Assembly: GCA_947631255.1 (NCBI GenBank)
Contig: CANRKT010000004.1
Location: 43,702-107,701 of the forward strand
Origin: an uncultured Enterobacteriaceae bacterium
GTDB taxonomy: Bacteria > Pseudomonadota > Gammaproteobacteria > Enterobacterales > Enterobacteriaceae
DNA: 64,000 nucleotides
Direction of reading: 5' to 3'
The position numbers and the translations under genes are program-made. Below, one piece after another: positions 36,466 through 47,538 of the stretch (position 1 is its first letter; each line of letters opens with the position of its first letter). The notes under the pieces were generated by a model. That model was not told the DNA's origin, made no database searches, and saw nothing but the letters and a program-made list of their open reading frames with translations.

Positions 36466-38340
36466 ATGCCGCTTAGTCATGCCCTTGCTACAGAGCACGT
36501 GCTTTCAGTACGTGATTTAACGGTTAGCTTTGAGCAACAAGGTCAGCTTACACAGGCAGTCAAAAATCTCTCCTTTACTTTGAGTCGTGGTGAAACACTG
36601 GCTATTGTCGGGGAGTCTGGTTCAGGCAAGTCTGTTACAGGCCTTGCCTTGATGCGTCTTCTCAGTGCGTCAGGCAGTCAGACAACGTGTGAACAATTAT
36701 TGCTGCGTCGTAGAAATCAACAAGTGGCAGATTTGCCCCAGATGAGCAATGCCCAGATGCGCAATGTCAGGGGCGCTGATATTGCGATGATCTTTCAGGA
36801 GCCGATGACCTCGCTTAACCCGGTGTTTCCCGTTGGGATTCAAATCGCAGAGGCGATTCAATTACATCAGAAAGTGGGTCATAAAAGTGCTTTGGAAGAA
36901 GCCAGGCTGATGCTGGAAAGGGTACGCATCCCCGATGCCCGAGAGATACTTAAGCGTTTTCCACATCAGCTTTCGGGTGGGATGCGTCAACGCGTAATGA
37001 TTGCTATGGCGCTGTCATGTCGCCCGGCCGTCTTGATTGCGGATGAACCGACCACGGCTCTGGATGTCACCATCCAGGCAAAAATATTGCAGTTGATCCG
37101 CGTCCTGCAAGATGAAATGCAGATGGGCGTGATTTTTATCACCCATGATATGGGGGTGGTGGCGGATATTGCCGATCGCGTGTTAGTCATGTATCAGGGG
37201 CAGGCGGTTGAAAGTGGTCCGGTGGAGCAGATTTTTCGTCATCCGCAGCATCGTTACACCCAGTCATTACTGGCTGCAGTCCCTCGTCTTGGAGCGATGA
37301 CAGGGCTTGAGCTTCCCCAAAAATTTCCGGTCATCTCCCCAGATAATGCCGAAGAATACATTACCTTTCCGCCGCAAGATACCATTCCGGCGGGGGCAAA
37401 ACCTATTCTTGAAGTGCGGGACTTAGTGACACGCTTCCCCATTCGGGGCGGTATTTTTAACCGTGTTAAACGTGAAGTTCATGCGGTGGAAAAGGTCAGT
37501 TTCGATTTACGTCCCGGGGAAACTTTGTCACTGGTAGGGGAGTCGGGTTGTGGTAAGTCGAGCACCGGACGTTCATTGTTACGTCTGGTAAAAAACCAGG
37601 GTGGCACCATTACCTTTGATGGACAGCGAATCGATAATCTCTCGAATACTGATATGCAGGTGGTGCGTAAAAATATTCAGTTTATCTTTCAAGATCCTTA
37701 TGCCTCTCTTGATCCCCGACAAACTGTAGGCTATTCGATAGCTGAGCCTTTGCTGGTTCATAAAGTCATGACGTCTGAGCAGGCTGAAGTACGGGTGGCC
37801 TGGTTACTGGAGCGGGTAGGTTTATTGCCAGAATATGCTTCACGCTATCCACATGAATTCTCGGGTGGTCAGCGTCAGCGTATTTGCATTGCCCGTGCTC
37901 TGGCACTGAATCCTCAGGTGGTGGTTGCGGATGAGTCAGTATCGGCGCTGGATGTTTCTATTCGCGCCCAAATAATTAATTTATTGCTCGATTTACAGCA
38001 AGAATTTGGTATCGCCTTTTTGTTTATCTCACATGATATGGCTGTGGTGGAGCGTATCAGCCACCGAGTGGCTGTGATGTATCTTGGGCAAATTGTTGAA
38101 ATAGGCCCACGCCGCGCTGTCTTTGAAAACCCGCAGCATCCTTATACTCGTAAACTGATGGCAGCAGTGCCGGTCGCCGATCCCAGCTTTCGGGGTCGTA
38201 AACCTGTACTCGTGTCAGATGACACCCCAAGTGCTGTACGGGACCTGGGAGATGAACCCTATATCGCTCCCTTAGTTGAAATAGCTCCTGGGCACTTTGT
38301 TGCCCGGCACACTATCGATAATAGTGAAAATCGTGTTTAA
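36466..38340 (+). CDS. gsiA: Glutathione ABC importer, ATP-binding protein
   Basis: A 624-residue fusion of two oligopeptide-type ATPases (DppD-DppF-like). The first has Walker [10 protein letters not shown], signature [15 protein letters not shown] and [14 protein letters not shown]. The second has [24 protein letters not shown] and [14 protein letters not shown]. Length and order match E. coli GsiA (623). With GsiBCD it takes up glutathione. GTGATAAGGACAACTG precedes the ATG. Confidence 0.95.
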   Translation: MPLSHALATEHVLSVRDLTVSFEQQGQLTQAVKNLSFTLSRGETLAIVGESGSGKSVTGLALMRLLSASGSQTTCEQLLLRRRNQQVADLPQMSNAQMRNVRGADIAMIFQEPMTSLNPVFPVGIQIAEAIQLHQKVGHKSALEEARLMLERVRIPDAREILKRFPHQLSGGMRQRVMIAMALSCRPAVLIADEPTTALDVTIQAKILQLIRVLQDEMQMGVIFITHDMGVVADIADRVLVMYQGQAVESGPVEQIFRHPQHRYTQSLLAAVPRLGAMTGLELPQKFPVISPDNAEEYITFPPQDTIPAGAKPILEVRDLVTRFPIRGGIFNRVKREVHAVEKVSFDLRPGETLSLVGESGCGKSSTGRSLLRLVKNQGGTITFDGQRIDNLSNTDMQVVRKNIQFIFQDPYASLDPRQTVGYSIAEPLLVHKVMTSEQAEVRVAWLLERVGLLPEYASRYPHEFSGGQRQRICIARALALNPQVVVADESVSALDVSIRAQIINLLLDLQQEFGIAFLFISHDMAVVERISHRVAVMYLGQIVEIGPRRAVFENPQHPYTRKLMAAVPVADPSFRGRKPVLVSDDTPSAVRDLGDEPYIAPLVEIAPGHFVARHTIDNSENRV

Positions 38341-38358
38341 AGAGCCCTGGAGAAAGTC

Positions 38359-39897
38359 ATGACAATTCGTAACACACAAAAATGGTTAATTTCAGCGGGA
38401 CTTGCCTCGGTGTTTATTGCTTCACCTGCATTTGCTGCCAAAGATATTGTGGTAGCAGTAGGATCGAATCTCACAACACTGGATCCTTATGATGCAAACG
38501 ATACGCTCTCTCAGGCGGTAGCGAAGTCGTTTTATCAGGGGTTATTCGGGCTTGATAAAGATATGAAAGTGACCAATGTTCTGGCAGAGAGCTATAGCGT
38601 GTCAGAAAATGGCCTCGATTATACCGTTGTCCTGCGTTCTGGTGTGAAATTCCAGGACGGAACGGATTTCAATGCCGAGGCAGTGAAGGTAAACCTTGAT
38701 CGTGCCAGTAATCCGAAGAATTACCTTAAGCGCTATAACCTCTATCGTTTGATTGATAGCACCGAAGTTATCGATCCGAAAACCGTTAAAATCACCTTAA
38801 AGCAGCCGTTCTCGGCGTTTATTAATGTTCTGGCTCACCCGGCGACAGCGATGATCTCCCCGGCAGCGTTGCAAAAATACGGGAAAGATATTGGGCTGCA
38901 CCCGGTCGGGACAGGGCAGTATCAGCTGGAAACCTGGAATCAGACTGACTTTGTAAAAGTGAAAAAATTTGCCGATTACTGGCAACCGGGTTTGCCAAAA
39001 CTCGATAGCATCACCTGGCGACCTGTTGTTGATAATAACACCCGTGCAGCGATGCTCCAGACCGGTGAAGCTCAGTTCGCTTTTCCGATCCCTTATGAGC
39101 AAGCGGGTATTTTAGCGAAAAATAGCAAACTTGATCTCGTGGCATCGCCGTCAATTATGCAGCGTTATATCAGTATGAATGTGACGCAAAAACCGTTTGA
39201 TAATCCAAAAGTTCGTGAAGCAATTAACTATGCGATTAACCGCGATGCTTTGGTGAAAGTGGCGTTCTCAGGTTATGCAACACCGGCTGAAGGTGTTGTC
39301 CCACCAGCGATTGCTTACTCTGTCCAGTTCAAGCCATGGCCTTATGACCCTGCAAAGGCAAAGCAATTATTAGCAGAGGCTGGGTACCCAAATGGATTTG
39401 AAACAATCCTTTGGTCTTCTCATAATCACAGTACCGCGCAAAAAGTGTTACAGTTCACCCAGCAACAACTGGCTCAGGTCGGCATTAAGGTAAAACTGAC
39501 AGCGATGGATGCCGGACAGCGTGCAGCACAAGTCGAAGGTAAAGGACAAAAAGAGAGTGGTGTCAGAATGTTCTATACCGGTTGGACCGCTTCCACCGGA
39601 GAAGCTGACTGGGCGTTGTCACCACTATTTGCTGCCACCAACTGGCCACCTACGCTGTTTAATACTGCGTTTTATAGTAATCCACAAGTTGACAGCGATT
39701 TGGCGGCGGCGTTAAAAACAACCAATCAGGAAGAGAAAGCCAGACTGTATAAAGATGCTCAGGATATTATCTGGAAAGAGTCTCCGTGGGTGCCTTTGGT
39801 GGTAGAGAAACTTGTTTCGGCACATAGCAAAGACTTAACCGGATTTTATGTGATGCCTGACACCGGTTTTAGCTTTGATGAGGCGGATTTGAAGTAA
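38359..39897 (+). CDS. gsiB: Glutathione-binding periplasmic protein
   Basis: A 512-residue SBP_bac_5 protein with signal peptide [19 protein letters not shown]...AFAAK. The mature region has [57 protein letters not shown] and the late [19 protein letters not shown]. It matches GsiB in size and position. It is 18 bases after gsiA and preceded by CTGGAGAAAG. Confidence 0.95.
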   Translation: MTIRNTQKWLISAGLASVFIASPAFAAKDIVVAVGSNLTTLDPYDANDTLSQAVAKSFYQGLFGLDKDMKVTNVLAESYSVSENGLDYTVVLRSGVKFQDGTDFNAEAVKVNLDRASNPKNYLKRYNLYRLIDSTEVIDPKTVKITLKQPFSAFINVLAHPATAMISPAALQKYGKDIGLHPVGTGQYQLETWNQTDFVKVKKFADYWQPGLPKLDSITWRPVVDNNTRAAMLQTGEAQFAFPIPYEQAGILAKNSKLDLVASPSIMQRYISMNVTQKPFDNPKVREAINYAINRDALVKVAFSGYATPAEGVVPPAIAYSVQFKPWPYDPAKAKQLLAEAGYPNGFETILWSSHNHSTAQKVLQFTQQQLAQVGIKVKLTAMDAGQRAAQVEGKGQKESGVRMFYTGWTASTGEADWALSPLFAATNWPPTLFNTAFYSNPQVDSDLAAALKTTNQEEKARLYKDAQDIIWKESPWVPLVVEKLVSAHSKDLTGFYVMPDTGFSFDEADLK

Positions 39898-39920
39898 TTT
39901 TTGTTTCTATGTAGTAGCAG

Positions 39921-39947
39921 GATGGATGACGAGGTGCGTCATCCATC
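39921..39947 (+). terminator. Hairpin between gsiB and gsiC
   Basis: GATGGATGAC (39921-39930), loop GAGGTGC, GTCATCCATC (39938-39947), followed by ATTTATATTTTT. It sits 24 bases after the gsiB stop and 59 before the gsiC start. It looks like a partial terminator that would raise binding-protein output relative to the membrane subunits. Confidence 0.65.
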
Positions 39948-40005
39948 ATTTATATTTTTCTGTGGCAGAGTCGGTTGCTTTGCCCCCTGTATTACAGAGG
40001 CGATA

Positions 40006-40926
40006 TTGTTTAACTATTTCCTCAAACGTCTATTGGGCTTGATCCCGACACTGCTGATTGTCGCCGTGATCGTATTTTTATTTGTTCATCTGTTGCCAGG
40101 CGACCCGGCACGTATTATTGCCGGGCCCGAAGCGGATGCCTCAGTTATTGAACTGGTCCGCGAAGAGCTGGGCCTGAACAGACCTTTATGGTCACAATTT
40201 TTGCACTACATGGGGAATATTCTCCAGGGCGATTTTGGTACTTCAATGGTTTCAAAGCGTCCGGTTACGGAAGAGATTACCAGCCGTTTTATGCCAACAT
40301 TGCTGCTAACGCTTGCCAGTATGGCATGGGCGACATTATTTGGGCTGGTTATTGGAATTGTTGCTGCGGTCTGGCGTAATCGTTGGCCAGATACTCTGAG
40401 CATGATTATTGCTGTATCGGGTATCTCTTTTCCCGCTTTTGCTTTAGGTATGCTGCTGATGCAGGTGTTCTCAGTCGAACTGGGCTGGCTACCGACGGTC
40501 GGAGCAGACAGCTGGCAGCACTATATTTTGCCTTCTCTGGCGCTGGGAGCAGCGGTCGCTGCAGTGATGGCACGTTTTACCCGTGCCTCCTTTGTTGAGG
40601 TTTTGCAGGAAGACTATATTCGTACCGCCCGGGCCAAAGGCTTGAGTGAGACGATGGTGATTCTCCGACACGGTCTGCGAAATGCCATGATCCCGGTACT
40701 GACTATGATGGGGCTGCAGTTTGGTTTTTTGCTGGGCGGCTCGATAGTTATTGAAAAGGTATTTAACTGGCCTGGGCTTGGCCGGTTACTGGTGGACTCG
40801 GTTGAAATGCGCGACTATCCGGTGATTCAGGCTGAAGTGTTGTTATTTTCGCTGGAGTTTATTGTGATTAACTTAGTGGTGGATCTGTTATATGCCGCCA
40901 TTAACCCGACCATCAGGTATCGATAA
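40006..40926 (+). CDS. gsiC: Glutathione ABC importer permease
   Basis: A 306-residue DppB-type permease beginning [20 protein letters not shown], with [17 protein letters not shown] and the EAA region [23 protein letters not shown]. The start is TTG at 40006. It has AGAGG 5 bases upstream, gives exactly the E. coli GsiC length (306), and aligns with the MLNY start of that protein. The frame stays open upstream to 39901, but that part runs through the hairpin and has no good start. Confidence 0.93.
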   Translation: MFNYFLKRLLGLIPTLLIVAVIVFLFVHLLPGDPARIIAGPEADASVIELVREELGLNRPLWSQFLHYMGNILQGDFGTSMVSKRPVTEEITSRFMPTLLLTLASMAWATLFGLVIGIVAAVWRNRWPDTLSMIIAVSGISFPAFALGMLLMQVFSVELGWLPTVGADSWQHYILPSLALGAAVAAVMARFTRASFVEVLQEDYIRTARAKGLSETMVILRHGLRNAMIPVLTMMGLQFGFLLGGSIVIEKVFNWPGLGRLLVDSVEMRDYPVIQAEVLLFSLEFIVINLVVDLLYAAINPTIRYR

Positions 40927-40928
40927 GG

Positions 40929-41840
40929 ATGAAGCTGTTTAACTGGAGGCGCCAGGCTATCCTCAATGCTATGCCCATCGTAAAACCCGGACGGATGAAT
41001 ACGCCCTGGCAGACTTTCTTACGGCGTATTTCCCGCCAACCGGTTGCAATGAGTTCAGGGGCATTTATTGTCTTGCTGATTATTATCGCCCTGATTGCAC
41101 CGTGGATTGTGCCTTACAATGCGGAGAACTATTTCGATTACGACCAGCTCAATGCCGGCCCGTCATTAAGTCATTGGTTTGGTGTAGACTCACTTGGGCG
41201 TGATATTTTTAGCCGTGTGCTGGTAGGGGCGCGTATCTCATTGGCCGCAGGTGTCTTTTCGGTACTGATTGGTGCCATGATTGGCACTTTCTTTGGCTTA
41301 CTGGCGGGTTATTATGAAGGGGTGTGGGACCGCGTTATTATGCGGATCTGCGATGTCTTATTTGCCTTTCCAGGTATTCTGCTGGCCATTGCGGTAGTGG
41401 CGGTGATGGGCAGTGGCATGACCAATGTTATCATTGCTGTCGCCATCTTCAGTATCCCGGCCTTTGCTCGCCTGGTGCGTGGTAATACGTTGGTGCTGAA
41501 ACAACAAACCTATATTGAGTCCGCGCGCAGTATCGGAGCATCAGACGCGACTATCATCTTCCGTCATCTGTTACCCGGTACGGTTTCATCGATTGTGGTG
41601 TATTTTACCATGCGTATCGGGACGTCGATTATTTCTGCCGCCAGTTTGTCATTTCTCGGGCTGGGTGCACAACCACCGACACCAGAATGGGGGGCGATGC
41701 TCAATGAAGCACGAGCTGATATGGTTATAGCGCCGCATGTGGCTATTTTTCCGAGCCTGGCGATATTCATTACTGTACTGGCTTTTAACTTATTGGGTGA
41801 TGGATTGCGTGATGCACTTGATCAAAAATTGAAAGGCTAA
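40929..41840 (+). CDS. gsiD: Glutathione ABC importer permease
   Basis: A 303-residue DppC-type permease. It has [40 protein letters not shown], the EAA loop [21 protein letters not shown] and [19 protein letters not shown]. Length equals E. coli GsiD. It starts 2 bases after the gsiC stop and ends the operon. Confidence 0.95.
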   Translation: MKLFNWRRQAILNAMPIVKPGRMNTPWQTFLRRISRQPVAMSSGAFIVLLIIIALIAPWIVPYNAENYFDYDQLNAGPSLSHWFGVDSLGRDIFSRVLVGARISLAAGVFSVLIGAMIGTFFGLLAGYYEGVWDRVIMRICDVLFAFPGILLAIAVVAVMGSGMTNVIIAVAIFSIPAFARLVRGNTLVLKQQTYIESARSIGASDATIIFRHLLPGTVSSIVVYFTMRIGTSIISAASLSFLGLGAQPPTPEWGAMLNEARADMVIAPHVAIFPSLAIFITVLAFNLLGDGLRDALDQKLKG

Positions 41841-41842
41841 GA

Positions 41843-41872
41843 CGTCCCTTTCCTGTCGCGAGGAAAGGGACG
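41843..41872. terminator. Terminator between gsiD and rimO
   Basis: CGTCCCTTTCCT (41843-41854), loop GTCGCG, AGGAAAGGGACG (41861-41872): a perfect 12-bp stem between the convergent genes, likely serving both. Confidence 0.85.
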
Positions 41873-41879
41873 GGATGTA

Positions 41880-43187
41880 TTAGACCAGTGAACCCCACAG
41901 GTCATATTCGTCAGCGTTTTCTACTTTAACGCGTACCACATCACCTGGTTTCACTTTGGTGGCACCGTTTAAGTACACCACACCGTCGATTTCAGGCGCA
42001 TCTGCCATACTACGTCCAATAGCACCTTCTTCATCGACTTCATCGATAATCACCAGAACTTCACGACCGACTTTCTCTTGTAAACGTTCGGCAGAAATCT
42101 GTTGCTGAAGCTGCATAAAACGATTCCAGCGCTCTTCTTTGACGTCTTCCGGGACCGGATCGGGCAGCTCATTCGCTTTAGCGCCTTCAACCGGGCTGTA
42201 TTTGAAGCAGCCGACTCTGTCGAGGCGCGCTTCTTTCAGGAAGTCGAGCAGCATTTGGAAGTCTTCTTCCGTTTCGCCAGGGAAGCCGACAATAAAGGTT
42301 GAACGCAGGGTCAGATCAGGGCAGATTTCACGCCATTGCTTAATACGCTGCAACTGGCGATCAACTGAACCAGGGCGTTTCATTAACTTAAGAATACGTG
42401 GGCTGGCGTGCTGAAGAGGGATGTCCAGATAGGGCAGAATTTTTCCTTCAGCCATCAGCGGGATCACATCATCAACATGTGGGTAAGGGTAGACATAATG
42501 TAAACGCGTCCAGACGCCGAGTTTAGACAGCTGCTCGCACAAACTGACCATACTGGTTTTCACTGGCGCACCATTCCAGAATCCAGTGCGGTGTTTAACA
42601 TCAACACCGTAAGCTGACGTATCCTGAGAGATAACCAGCAGCTCTTTCACGCCGGCTTCGACTAAGCGCTTCGCTTCTGCCAGAACATCACCAATGGGAC
42701 GGCTGTCTAAATCACCACGCATAGATGGGATGATACAGAAGGTACAACGATGGTCGCAGCCTTCCGAAATTTTCAGATAGGCGTAATGACGAGGTGTTAA
42801 TTTTACACCTTGTTCGGGTACCAGGCTCAGGAACGGATCATGCTTTGGTTTTGGAACATAGCGGTGGACATGTCCCAGTACTTGCTCATAGCTATGAGGT
42901 CCAGTAATTTCCAACACCTTAGGATGAACTTCACGAATTTGATCTTCTTTAGCACCCAGACAACCGGTCACGATAACTTTGCCGTTCTCTTTTAATGCTT
43001 CACCGATCGCTTCCAGTGACTCTTGCACTGCGCTGTCAATAAAGCCACAGGTGTTGACGATAACCATATCGGCATCATCATAACTCGGGACAACTTCATA
43101 GCCTTCAGTCCGAAGCTCCGTCAGGATCCGCTCAGAATCCACCAGGTTTTTCGGACAGCCTAACGATAAAAATCCAATCTTTGCCAT
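41880..43187 (-). CDS. rimO: Ribosomal protein S12 methylthiotransferase
   Basis: A 435-residue radical-SAM methylthiotransferase that modifies Asp89 of ribosomal protein S12. The N-terminal UPF0004 domain carries its cluster cysteines in [21 protein letters not shown] and VTGCLGA. The radical-SAM motif is [19 protein letters not shown] (CxxxCxxC). A C-terminal TRAM domain (about 370-435) ends the protein. It matches RimO of E. coli (441) in length and is monocistronic. Confidence 0.96.
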   Translation of the reverse strand: MAKIGFLSLGCPKNLVDSERILTELRTEGYEVVPSYDDADMVIVNTCGFIDSAVQESLEAIGEALKENGKVIVTGCLGAKEDQIREVHPKVLEITGPHSYEQVLGHVHRYVPKPKHDPFLSLVPEQGVKLTPRHYAYLKISEGCDHRCTFCIIPSMRGDLDSRPIGDVLAEAKRLVEAGVKELLVISQDTSAYGVDVKHRTGFWNGAPVKTSMVSLCEQLSKLGVWTRLHYVYPYPHVDDVIPLMAEGKILPYLDIPLQHASPRILKLMKRPGSVDRQLQRIKQWREICPDLTLRSTFIVGFPGETEEDFQMLLDFLKEARLDRVGCFKYSPVEGAKANELPDPVPEDVKEERWNRFMQLQQQISAERLQEKVGREVLVIIDEVDEEGAIGRSMADAPEIDGVVYLNGATKVKPGDVVRVKVENADEYDLWGSLV

Positions 43188-43350
43188 TTTATTATTCTAT
43201 ACATTGCACACAATTGGCGGGGATTATACATCTCCCTCAACCTGACAGCTATATCCGCAGAGGATATGCCCGTACCCGATGAAAGGAATGAGTCCGCTTG
43301 GTGAATGTAATTGTATGAAAATAAATGGTTTTTTAATGATTCTGAAGCAT

Positions 43351-43392
43351 GAAAAAGCGGGTTCAAGCATTGTAAATATACCTGAACTCGCT
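43351..43392 (-). terminator. Terminator of gstB
   Basis: On the minus strand AGCGAGTTCA (43392-43383) pairs with TGAACCCGCT (43365-43356) with one G-U pair, followed directly by TTTTTC. It is 11 bases past the gstB stop. Confidence 0.75.
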
Positions 43393-43403
43393 GTTGATAA
43401 AGG

Positions 43404-44030
43404 TTAACTAATTCCGATCATGATTTTTTTCTGGAAGGCCGGGCGTTGGGTCAGTTGCTGATACCAGCGCTGTAAGTGGGGAACGTTATCCCACTCAATA
43501 TTCAGGTTAAATAAGTTATAGATGATAGGGCCAAGCGCGATATCGCCAGGGCCAAAGGTATCACCTCCCAGCCAGTTTGTTCGTGCCAGTTCTGCATCAA
43601 CAATAGCAAACTGTTGATTACATGCGGCAATACCTTTTTCAATCAGCTTTGAGTCTTGTTGTTCAGGCGTAAAACGTACTAGGCTGATAAAAACATCGCG
43701 ATGTGGGCCTGCGAGCGTCGTTGCGGTCCAGTCCATCCACTTTTCACCTTTCGCCCGCGCAGCCGGACAATTCAGCCACAGTGAGCCAACACCGTATTCC
43801 GCTGCCAGATAACGAACAATGGTATTCGATTCCCATAGCGTGAGCCCGTGAGCATCATCATGCATGCAAGGAACCAGTCCATTGGGATTCATCGCCAGAT
43901 ACTCAGCATCATGAGTGAGACCAAACTGGCCACCAGCAGGAATGGAACGACAGGATAAATTCAATTCTTCCAGGCACCAGAGCACTTTTTTTACATTCGT
44001 AGAATTATCTCTTCCCCAAGCAGTAATCAT
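43404..44030 (-). CDS. gstB: Glutathione S-transferase
   Basis: A 208-residue two-domain GST. The thioredoxin-like N-domain has WGRDNSTNVKKVLWCLEEL, AMNPNGLVPC and the glutathione-binding LWESNTIVRYLAAEYG. The helical C-domain has FGPGDIALGPIIYNLF. Length and neighbours (rimO, dacC) equal E. coli GstB. It detoxifies electrophiles such as haloacetates. Divergent from dacC. Confidence 0.93.
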   Translation of the reverse strand: MITAWGRDNSTNVKKVLWCLEELNLSCRSIPAGGQFGLTHDAEYLAMNPNGLVPCMHDDAHGLTLWESNTIVRYLAAEYGVGSLWLNCPAARAKGEKWMDWTATTLAGPHRDVFISLVRFTPEQQDSKLIEKGIAACNQQFAIVDAELARTNWLGGDTFGPGDIALGPIIYNLFNLNIEWDNVPHLQRWYQQLTQRPAFQKKIMIGIS

Positions 44031-44318
44031 GATCTTTCCTTTGCATTAGTGGAACTTGAGTATGGCCTAACTGCTGTCTGGTGTCAGCTAACTGAATGTG
44101 AAAATCACTCGGCATGGAGCATGACGGTGAGGGTGATCGAGTGCGAAAAAATAAACAGCAACAGGGGGGTATGTGAGCGAGAGATAGCATAAACTTAATA
44201 AACTTTACCAAGGCTACAGTTTATTTTAACGATTACTTGGGTTATTACTCACATCCTGGAATAGATTTCGCGGCGGCCGCGTGCCGTCATTTTTTAAAAT
44301 GGATATTCAGGTGGTTTT

Positions 44319-45524
44319 ATGAAGAGCTTGCAAATGCCTGCAATGATACGCACTGTTGTGGCGGGAACAGCCTTGCTGTTGTTCACTGCTCCGGCATTGA
44401 GCGCTATTCAGATAGCCGATGCTCCCAAAATTGAAGCAAAAGCATGGATTTTACTGGATTACTCAAGTGGTCAGGTACTGGCGGAAGGCGGTGCTGACGA
44501 GAAACTTGATCCTGCCAGCTTGACGAAAATAATGACCAGCTATGTTGTTGGTCAGGCGTTGAAAAACGGTAAGATACATCTTGATGACATCGTCACTGTC
44601 GGCAAAGATGCCTGGGCGACGGGTAATCCTGAACTTCGTGGCTCCTCTTTGATGTTTCTGAAACCAGGGGACTTGGTTTCTGTAGAAAATCTTAATAAAG
44701 GGGTAATTATTCAGTCCGGAAACGATGCCAGTATTGCTATTGCTGACTATGTCGCAGGCAGTCAAGATTCGTTTATCAGTCTGATGAACAATTACGCCCA
44801 GCAGTTAAACCTCACCAATACCACCTTTAAAACGGTACACGGTCTCGATGCACCGGGGCAGTACAGTACCGCGCGTGATATGGCTTCTCTGGCTCGGGCG
44901 ATGATCCATGACGTCCCTGAAGAGTATGCTATTCATAAAGAAAAAGAATTTACCTTCAATAATATTAAACAACTCAACCGCAACCGCCTGTTGTGGAGCA
45001 CGAATCTGAATGTTGACGGCATGAAAACTGGCACCACTGCCGGTGCTGGCTATAATCTGGTTGCTTCAGCAACGCAAGGTGATATGCGACTGATTTCTGT
45101 CGTATTAGGGGCGAAAACTGACCGTATCAGGTTTAATGAAAGTGAAAAACTGCTGACCTGGGGATTTCGCTTCTTTGAAACTGTCACTCCTGTCAAGCCC
45201 AATGCGACCTTTATCACTCAGCGAGTCTGGTTTGGTGATAAGAACGAAGTTAACCTCGGAGCAGGAGAAGGGGTGGCAATTGCCATTCCGCGTGGTCAGC
45301 TGAAAAATCTCAGGGCAAGTTACACGTTGAATGAGTCTCATCTGACCGCGCCTTTAAAAGCCGGGCAAGTGGTTGGAACGATTGATTTTCAGCTAAATGA
45401 TGACGTGATTGAACAGCGCCCGTTGCTGGTGATGGAAGCGGTTGAAGAAGCCGGCTTCTTTGGTCGGATTTGGGACTTCATATTAATGAAGTTCCATGGT
45501 TGGTTTGGTGGTTGGTTTTCCTGA
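44319..45524 (+). CDS. dacC: D-alanyl-D-alanine carboxypeptidase (PBP6)
   Basis: A 401-residue class C penicillin-binding protein. The signal peptide ends PALSA. The catalytic motifs SLTK (Ser67-Lys70), SGN (133-135) and KTG (235-237) are intact. A PBP5/6 C-terminal domain and the amphipathic membrane anchor [21 protein letters not shown] follow. It trims the terminal D-Ala from peptidoglycan stem peptides in the periplasm. It ends 5 bases before the convergent deoR stop. Confidence 0.95.
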   Translation: MKSLQMPAMIRTVVAGTALLLFTAPALSAIQIADAPKIEAKAWILLDYSSGQVLAEGGADEKLDPASLTKIMTSYVVGQALKNGKIHLDDIVTVGKDAWATGNPELRGSSLMFLKPGDLVSVENLNKGVIIQSGNDASIAIADYVAGSQDSFISLMNNYAQQLNLTNTTFKTVHGLDAPGQYSTARDMASLARAMIHDVPEEYAIHKEKEFTFNNIKQLNRNRLLWSTNLNVDGMKTGTTAGAGYNLVASATQGDMRLISVVLGAKTDRIRFNESEKLLTWGFRFFETVTPVKPNATFITQRVWFGDKNEVNLGAGEGVAIAIPRGQLKNLRASYTLNESHLTAPLKAGQVVGTIDFQLNDDVIEQRPLLVMEAVEEAGFFGRIWDFILMKFHGWFGGWFS

Positions 45525-45529
45525 TAGCT

Positions 45530-46294
45530 TTACCAGACCAGACTAAGATTTCCCGCTGCGGCATAGTCAACAAAGGCTTCAGCGGGTCTCTTATTGGTGA
45601 TAATAGTATCAAATGCCGTCAGCGGTCCCATACAAGCGGCACGAACCTGGTTAAATTTGCTGTCATCCACGACGAGCACGCGTTGTTGTGCCATGGTTAG
45701 CGCCCATTGTTTAACCGGCAACTCATCCAGGTTAAAACAGGTAACGCCTTGCCGGGTATGAACGCCCGCGGCAGACAAAAATGCGATATCCGGGCAGAGA
45801 TTGTTGAGGCATTCCTGGAAATTAATCGGTTTGAAAATGGCATTACTGGAATGAAACTCTCCACCACTTAAAATCACCCGGCAGAGGGGTTTCTTTTGTA
45901 GTGCTAGAAAGGTATTTAGTGAATAACACAGACCGGTAAAAGGCAGAGCATCGTCCAGTTCTTCGATAATGTAGGGCATGGTGGTGCCGCAATCGAAAAA
46001 AAGTGTTTGATGGGGAAGCACATACCCAGCGGCCAGTTTTGCCGCATGGCGTTTCTCTGTGGTTTTTAATGCTTGCTGATCGTTGAGCAAGTAGTGGCTG
46101 GTAGCCCCGGCCCGTGGCTCAATGACAATATACCCACCGAGTAGTACCAGAGGGCCTTCATTGTCGCTTAAATCACGTCGGATGGTCATTTCAGATACCT
46201 CCAATAGCTCGGCGGCATCCTTTAAGTGTATTTTATCTGCCTTCTTTAACGCCTGCATCAGGCGAGTAATACGGCTATTGCGCCGGGTTTCCAT
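45530..46294 (-). CDS. deoR: Deoxyribonucleoside operon repressor
   Basis: A 254-residue DeoR-family repressor. The winged HTH is HLKDAAELLEVSEMTIRRDL. The effector domain has LFFDCGTTMPYIIEELD, CYSLNTFLALQ, GGEFHSSNAIFKPINFQE and VVDDSKFNQVR. It aligns with E. coli DeoR (252) throughout. The ATG at 46294 (METRRNSRIT) matches the E. coli start; the frame opens further up at 46315. The effector in E. coli is deoxyribose 5-phosphate. Confidence 0.93.
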   Translation of the reverse strand: METRRNSRITRLMQALKKADKIHLKDAAELLEVSEMTIRRDLSDNEGPLVLLGGYIVIEPRAGATSHYLLNDQQALKTTEKRHAAKLAAGYVLPHQTLFFDCGTTMPYIIEELDDALPFTGLCYSLNTFLALQKKPLCRVILSGGEFHSSNAIFKPINFQECLNNLCPDIAFLSAAGVHTRQGVTCFNLDELPVKQWALTMAQQRVLVVDDSKFNQVRAACMGPLTAFDTIITNKRPAEAFVDYAAAGNLSLVW

Positions 46295-46437
46295 AGTGCC
46301 CTCTAAACGTGACAAAACCCGGATAACCGGGTTAAAAGTGAGTCGTTGAAAACCAATAAATTGATTTTGCTTATTCTATGAGCCGCAAGCCCCAGTCTGA
46401 AGTCGATACGTCGGATTCAGACTGGAAGATACCATAT

Positions 46438-46564
46438 TATACCCCAAATATTTCGAGTTACTTATAGGTACTGAGTTCAGAGAATCGACGAGCATAGATA
46501 CGCTATGTGATTCGAGTCTCTGAGCGAAGGCAACACCCAAGCAACCTGAAGTATGACGGGTATA
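46438..46564. repeat. Enterobacterial palindromic repeat (ERIC-like, about 127 bp)
   Basis: The element starts TATACCCCAAATATTTCGAG and ends GCAACCTGAAGTATGACGGG plus TATA. The two ends are imperfect inverted repeats (about 15 of 21 bases). The GAAGTATGACGGGTATA end is shared with ERIC-type and related elements of Yersinia, Serratia and soft-rot genera. An internal CGACGAGCATAGATACGCTATGTGATTCG region folds back on itself. It sits between deoR and ybjG with no effect on either reading frame. A separate CCAGTCTGAA...TTCAGACTGG hairpin lies just to its left at 46392-46425. Confidence 0.65.
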
Positions 46565-46589
46565 CATCGACAATGGCTTTTAGTGATAC

Positions 46590-47198
46590 TTAACCGCGTA
46601 TCCAGTCTTTGCGAATAAAGGGAGCGAAGATAATACGGTGTAACTGATGCAGGCGTTTATAGATAAATAAACCACATCCTGACCAAATCAACTGGGTCAG
46701 TGCGCAAGAGAGGAGGGCCACCAGGAAGCCTCCGACCATATCCAGCGGCCAGTGGACACCGAGATAGACGCGTGACCAGGCAATGAGCACACCAATAGCC
46801 AGCAGGGCAATACCTGAGCGTAAACGATGCCAGAATAAGAATCCGAGGGCAAAGGTAAAGACAATCGTGCCGTGATTACTTGGGAAAGAGTAGCTATCTT
46901 TATGATGCAGGAAATTATAACCAATTCCGCTGACAAAAGGACGGTCATGGGGATAAACCTTACCGATCAACCAAGAGAATAGCAGGCCTGTGGCTATTGC
47001 TATAGCGACTTTGATAACCAGTTGGCGACGGGCTTTCATCTGCCCTGAGGGACCCCACAACCAAAATATTGCGCACAGGAGCGGCACAATCAAAATCAAA
47101 TCCTTGGCGGTAAATGTCGCCAGTTTTAGTAGCCATGTCGGTGAGTCTGGGGTTGCATTGATCCACAAAAATAGCGACTGATCGAGCGTTTCCATCAT
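46590..47198 (-). CDS. ybjG: Undecaprenyl-diphosphatase, PAP2 family
   Basis: A 202-residue PAP2 membrane phosphatase that recycles undecaprenyl diphosphate. The phosphatase motifs are KVYPHDRPF, SYSFPSNHGTIVFTF and SRVYLGVHWPLDMVGG, between about six membrane helices. Start at 47198 or the adjacent Met at 47195 (METLDQSLFLWINATPDS, matching E. coli YbjG), with AGAGA upstream. A longer frame to 47312 lacks support. Confidence 0.92.
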   Translation of the reverse strand: MMETLDQSLFLWINATPDSPTWLLKLATFTAKDLILIVPLLCAIFWLWGPSGQMKARRQLVIKVAIAIATGLLFSWLIGKVYPHDRPFVSGIGYNFLHHKDSYSFPSNHGTIVFTFALGFLFWHRLRSGIALLAIGVLIAWSRVYLGVHWPLDMVGGFLVALLSCALTQLIWSGCGLFIYKRLHQLHRIIFAPFIRKDWIRG

Positions 47199-47538
47199 AA
47201 TATATTCTCTTTCTAAACAAACAGGCAAAATAGCGTGAAGCGTGCTGTGCCCGCATAAATATTGACCGTTAGTGAAGCTGCCAGCACAGGTATCCAGCGA
47301 TAACAGACTCAAAAGCGACTGAATATATAAGTGTCACCCGCTAAGATAAAGCGGCATTATCCTGGTTTCGCGTGATTCTAGGATAATAACAGCAAAATAT
47401 TCTCAGTGGATTAATAAAACCTTAACAAAGATGAGTTATAATTTGCTGCCTGAACGGCAAAGTGCTTTTTACCGACGCCCATTGTAATCTATCTGGGGCG
47501 TTTAGCGACACCACGAAATTCTTCCTTCCGAGTCTTCA
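47199..47538. promoter_or_regulatory. Divergent promoter and mdfA leader region
   Basis: 340 bases between divergent ybjG and mdfA with no gene. The mdfA leader contains a short hairpin ACGCCC...GGGCGT (47475-47480 / 47496-47501), about 40 bases before the ATG, that could affect translation. No known operator recognised. Confidence 0.4.

Noticed and set aside
44270..44285. GC-rich CGCGGCGGCCGCG stretch upstream of dacC considered as a regulatory hairpin
   Set aside because: Short, without loop or U-tract, and no known regulator fits; probably incidental.
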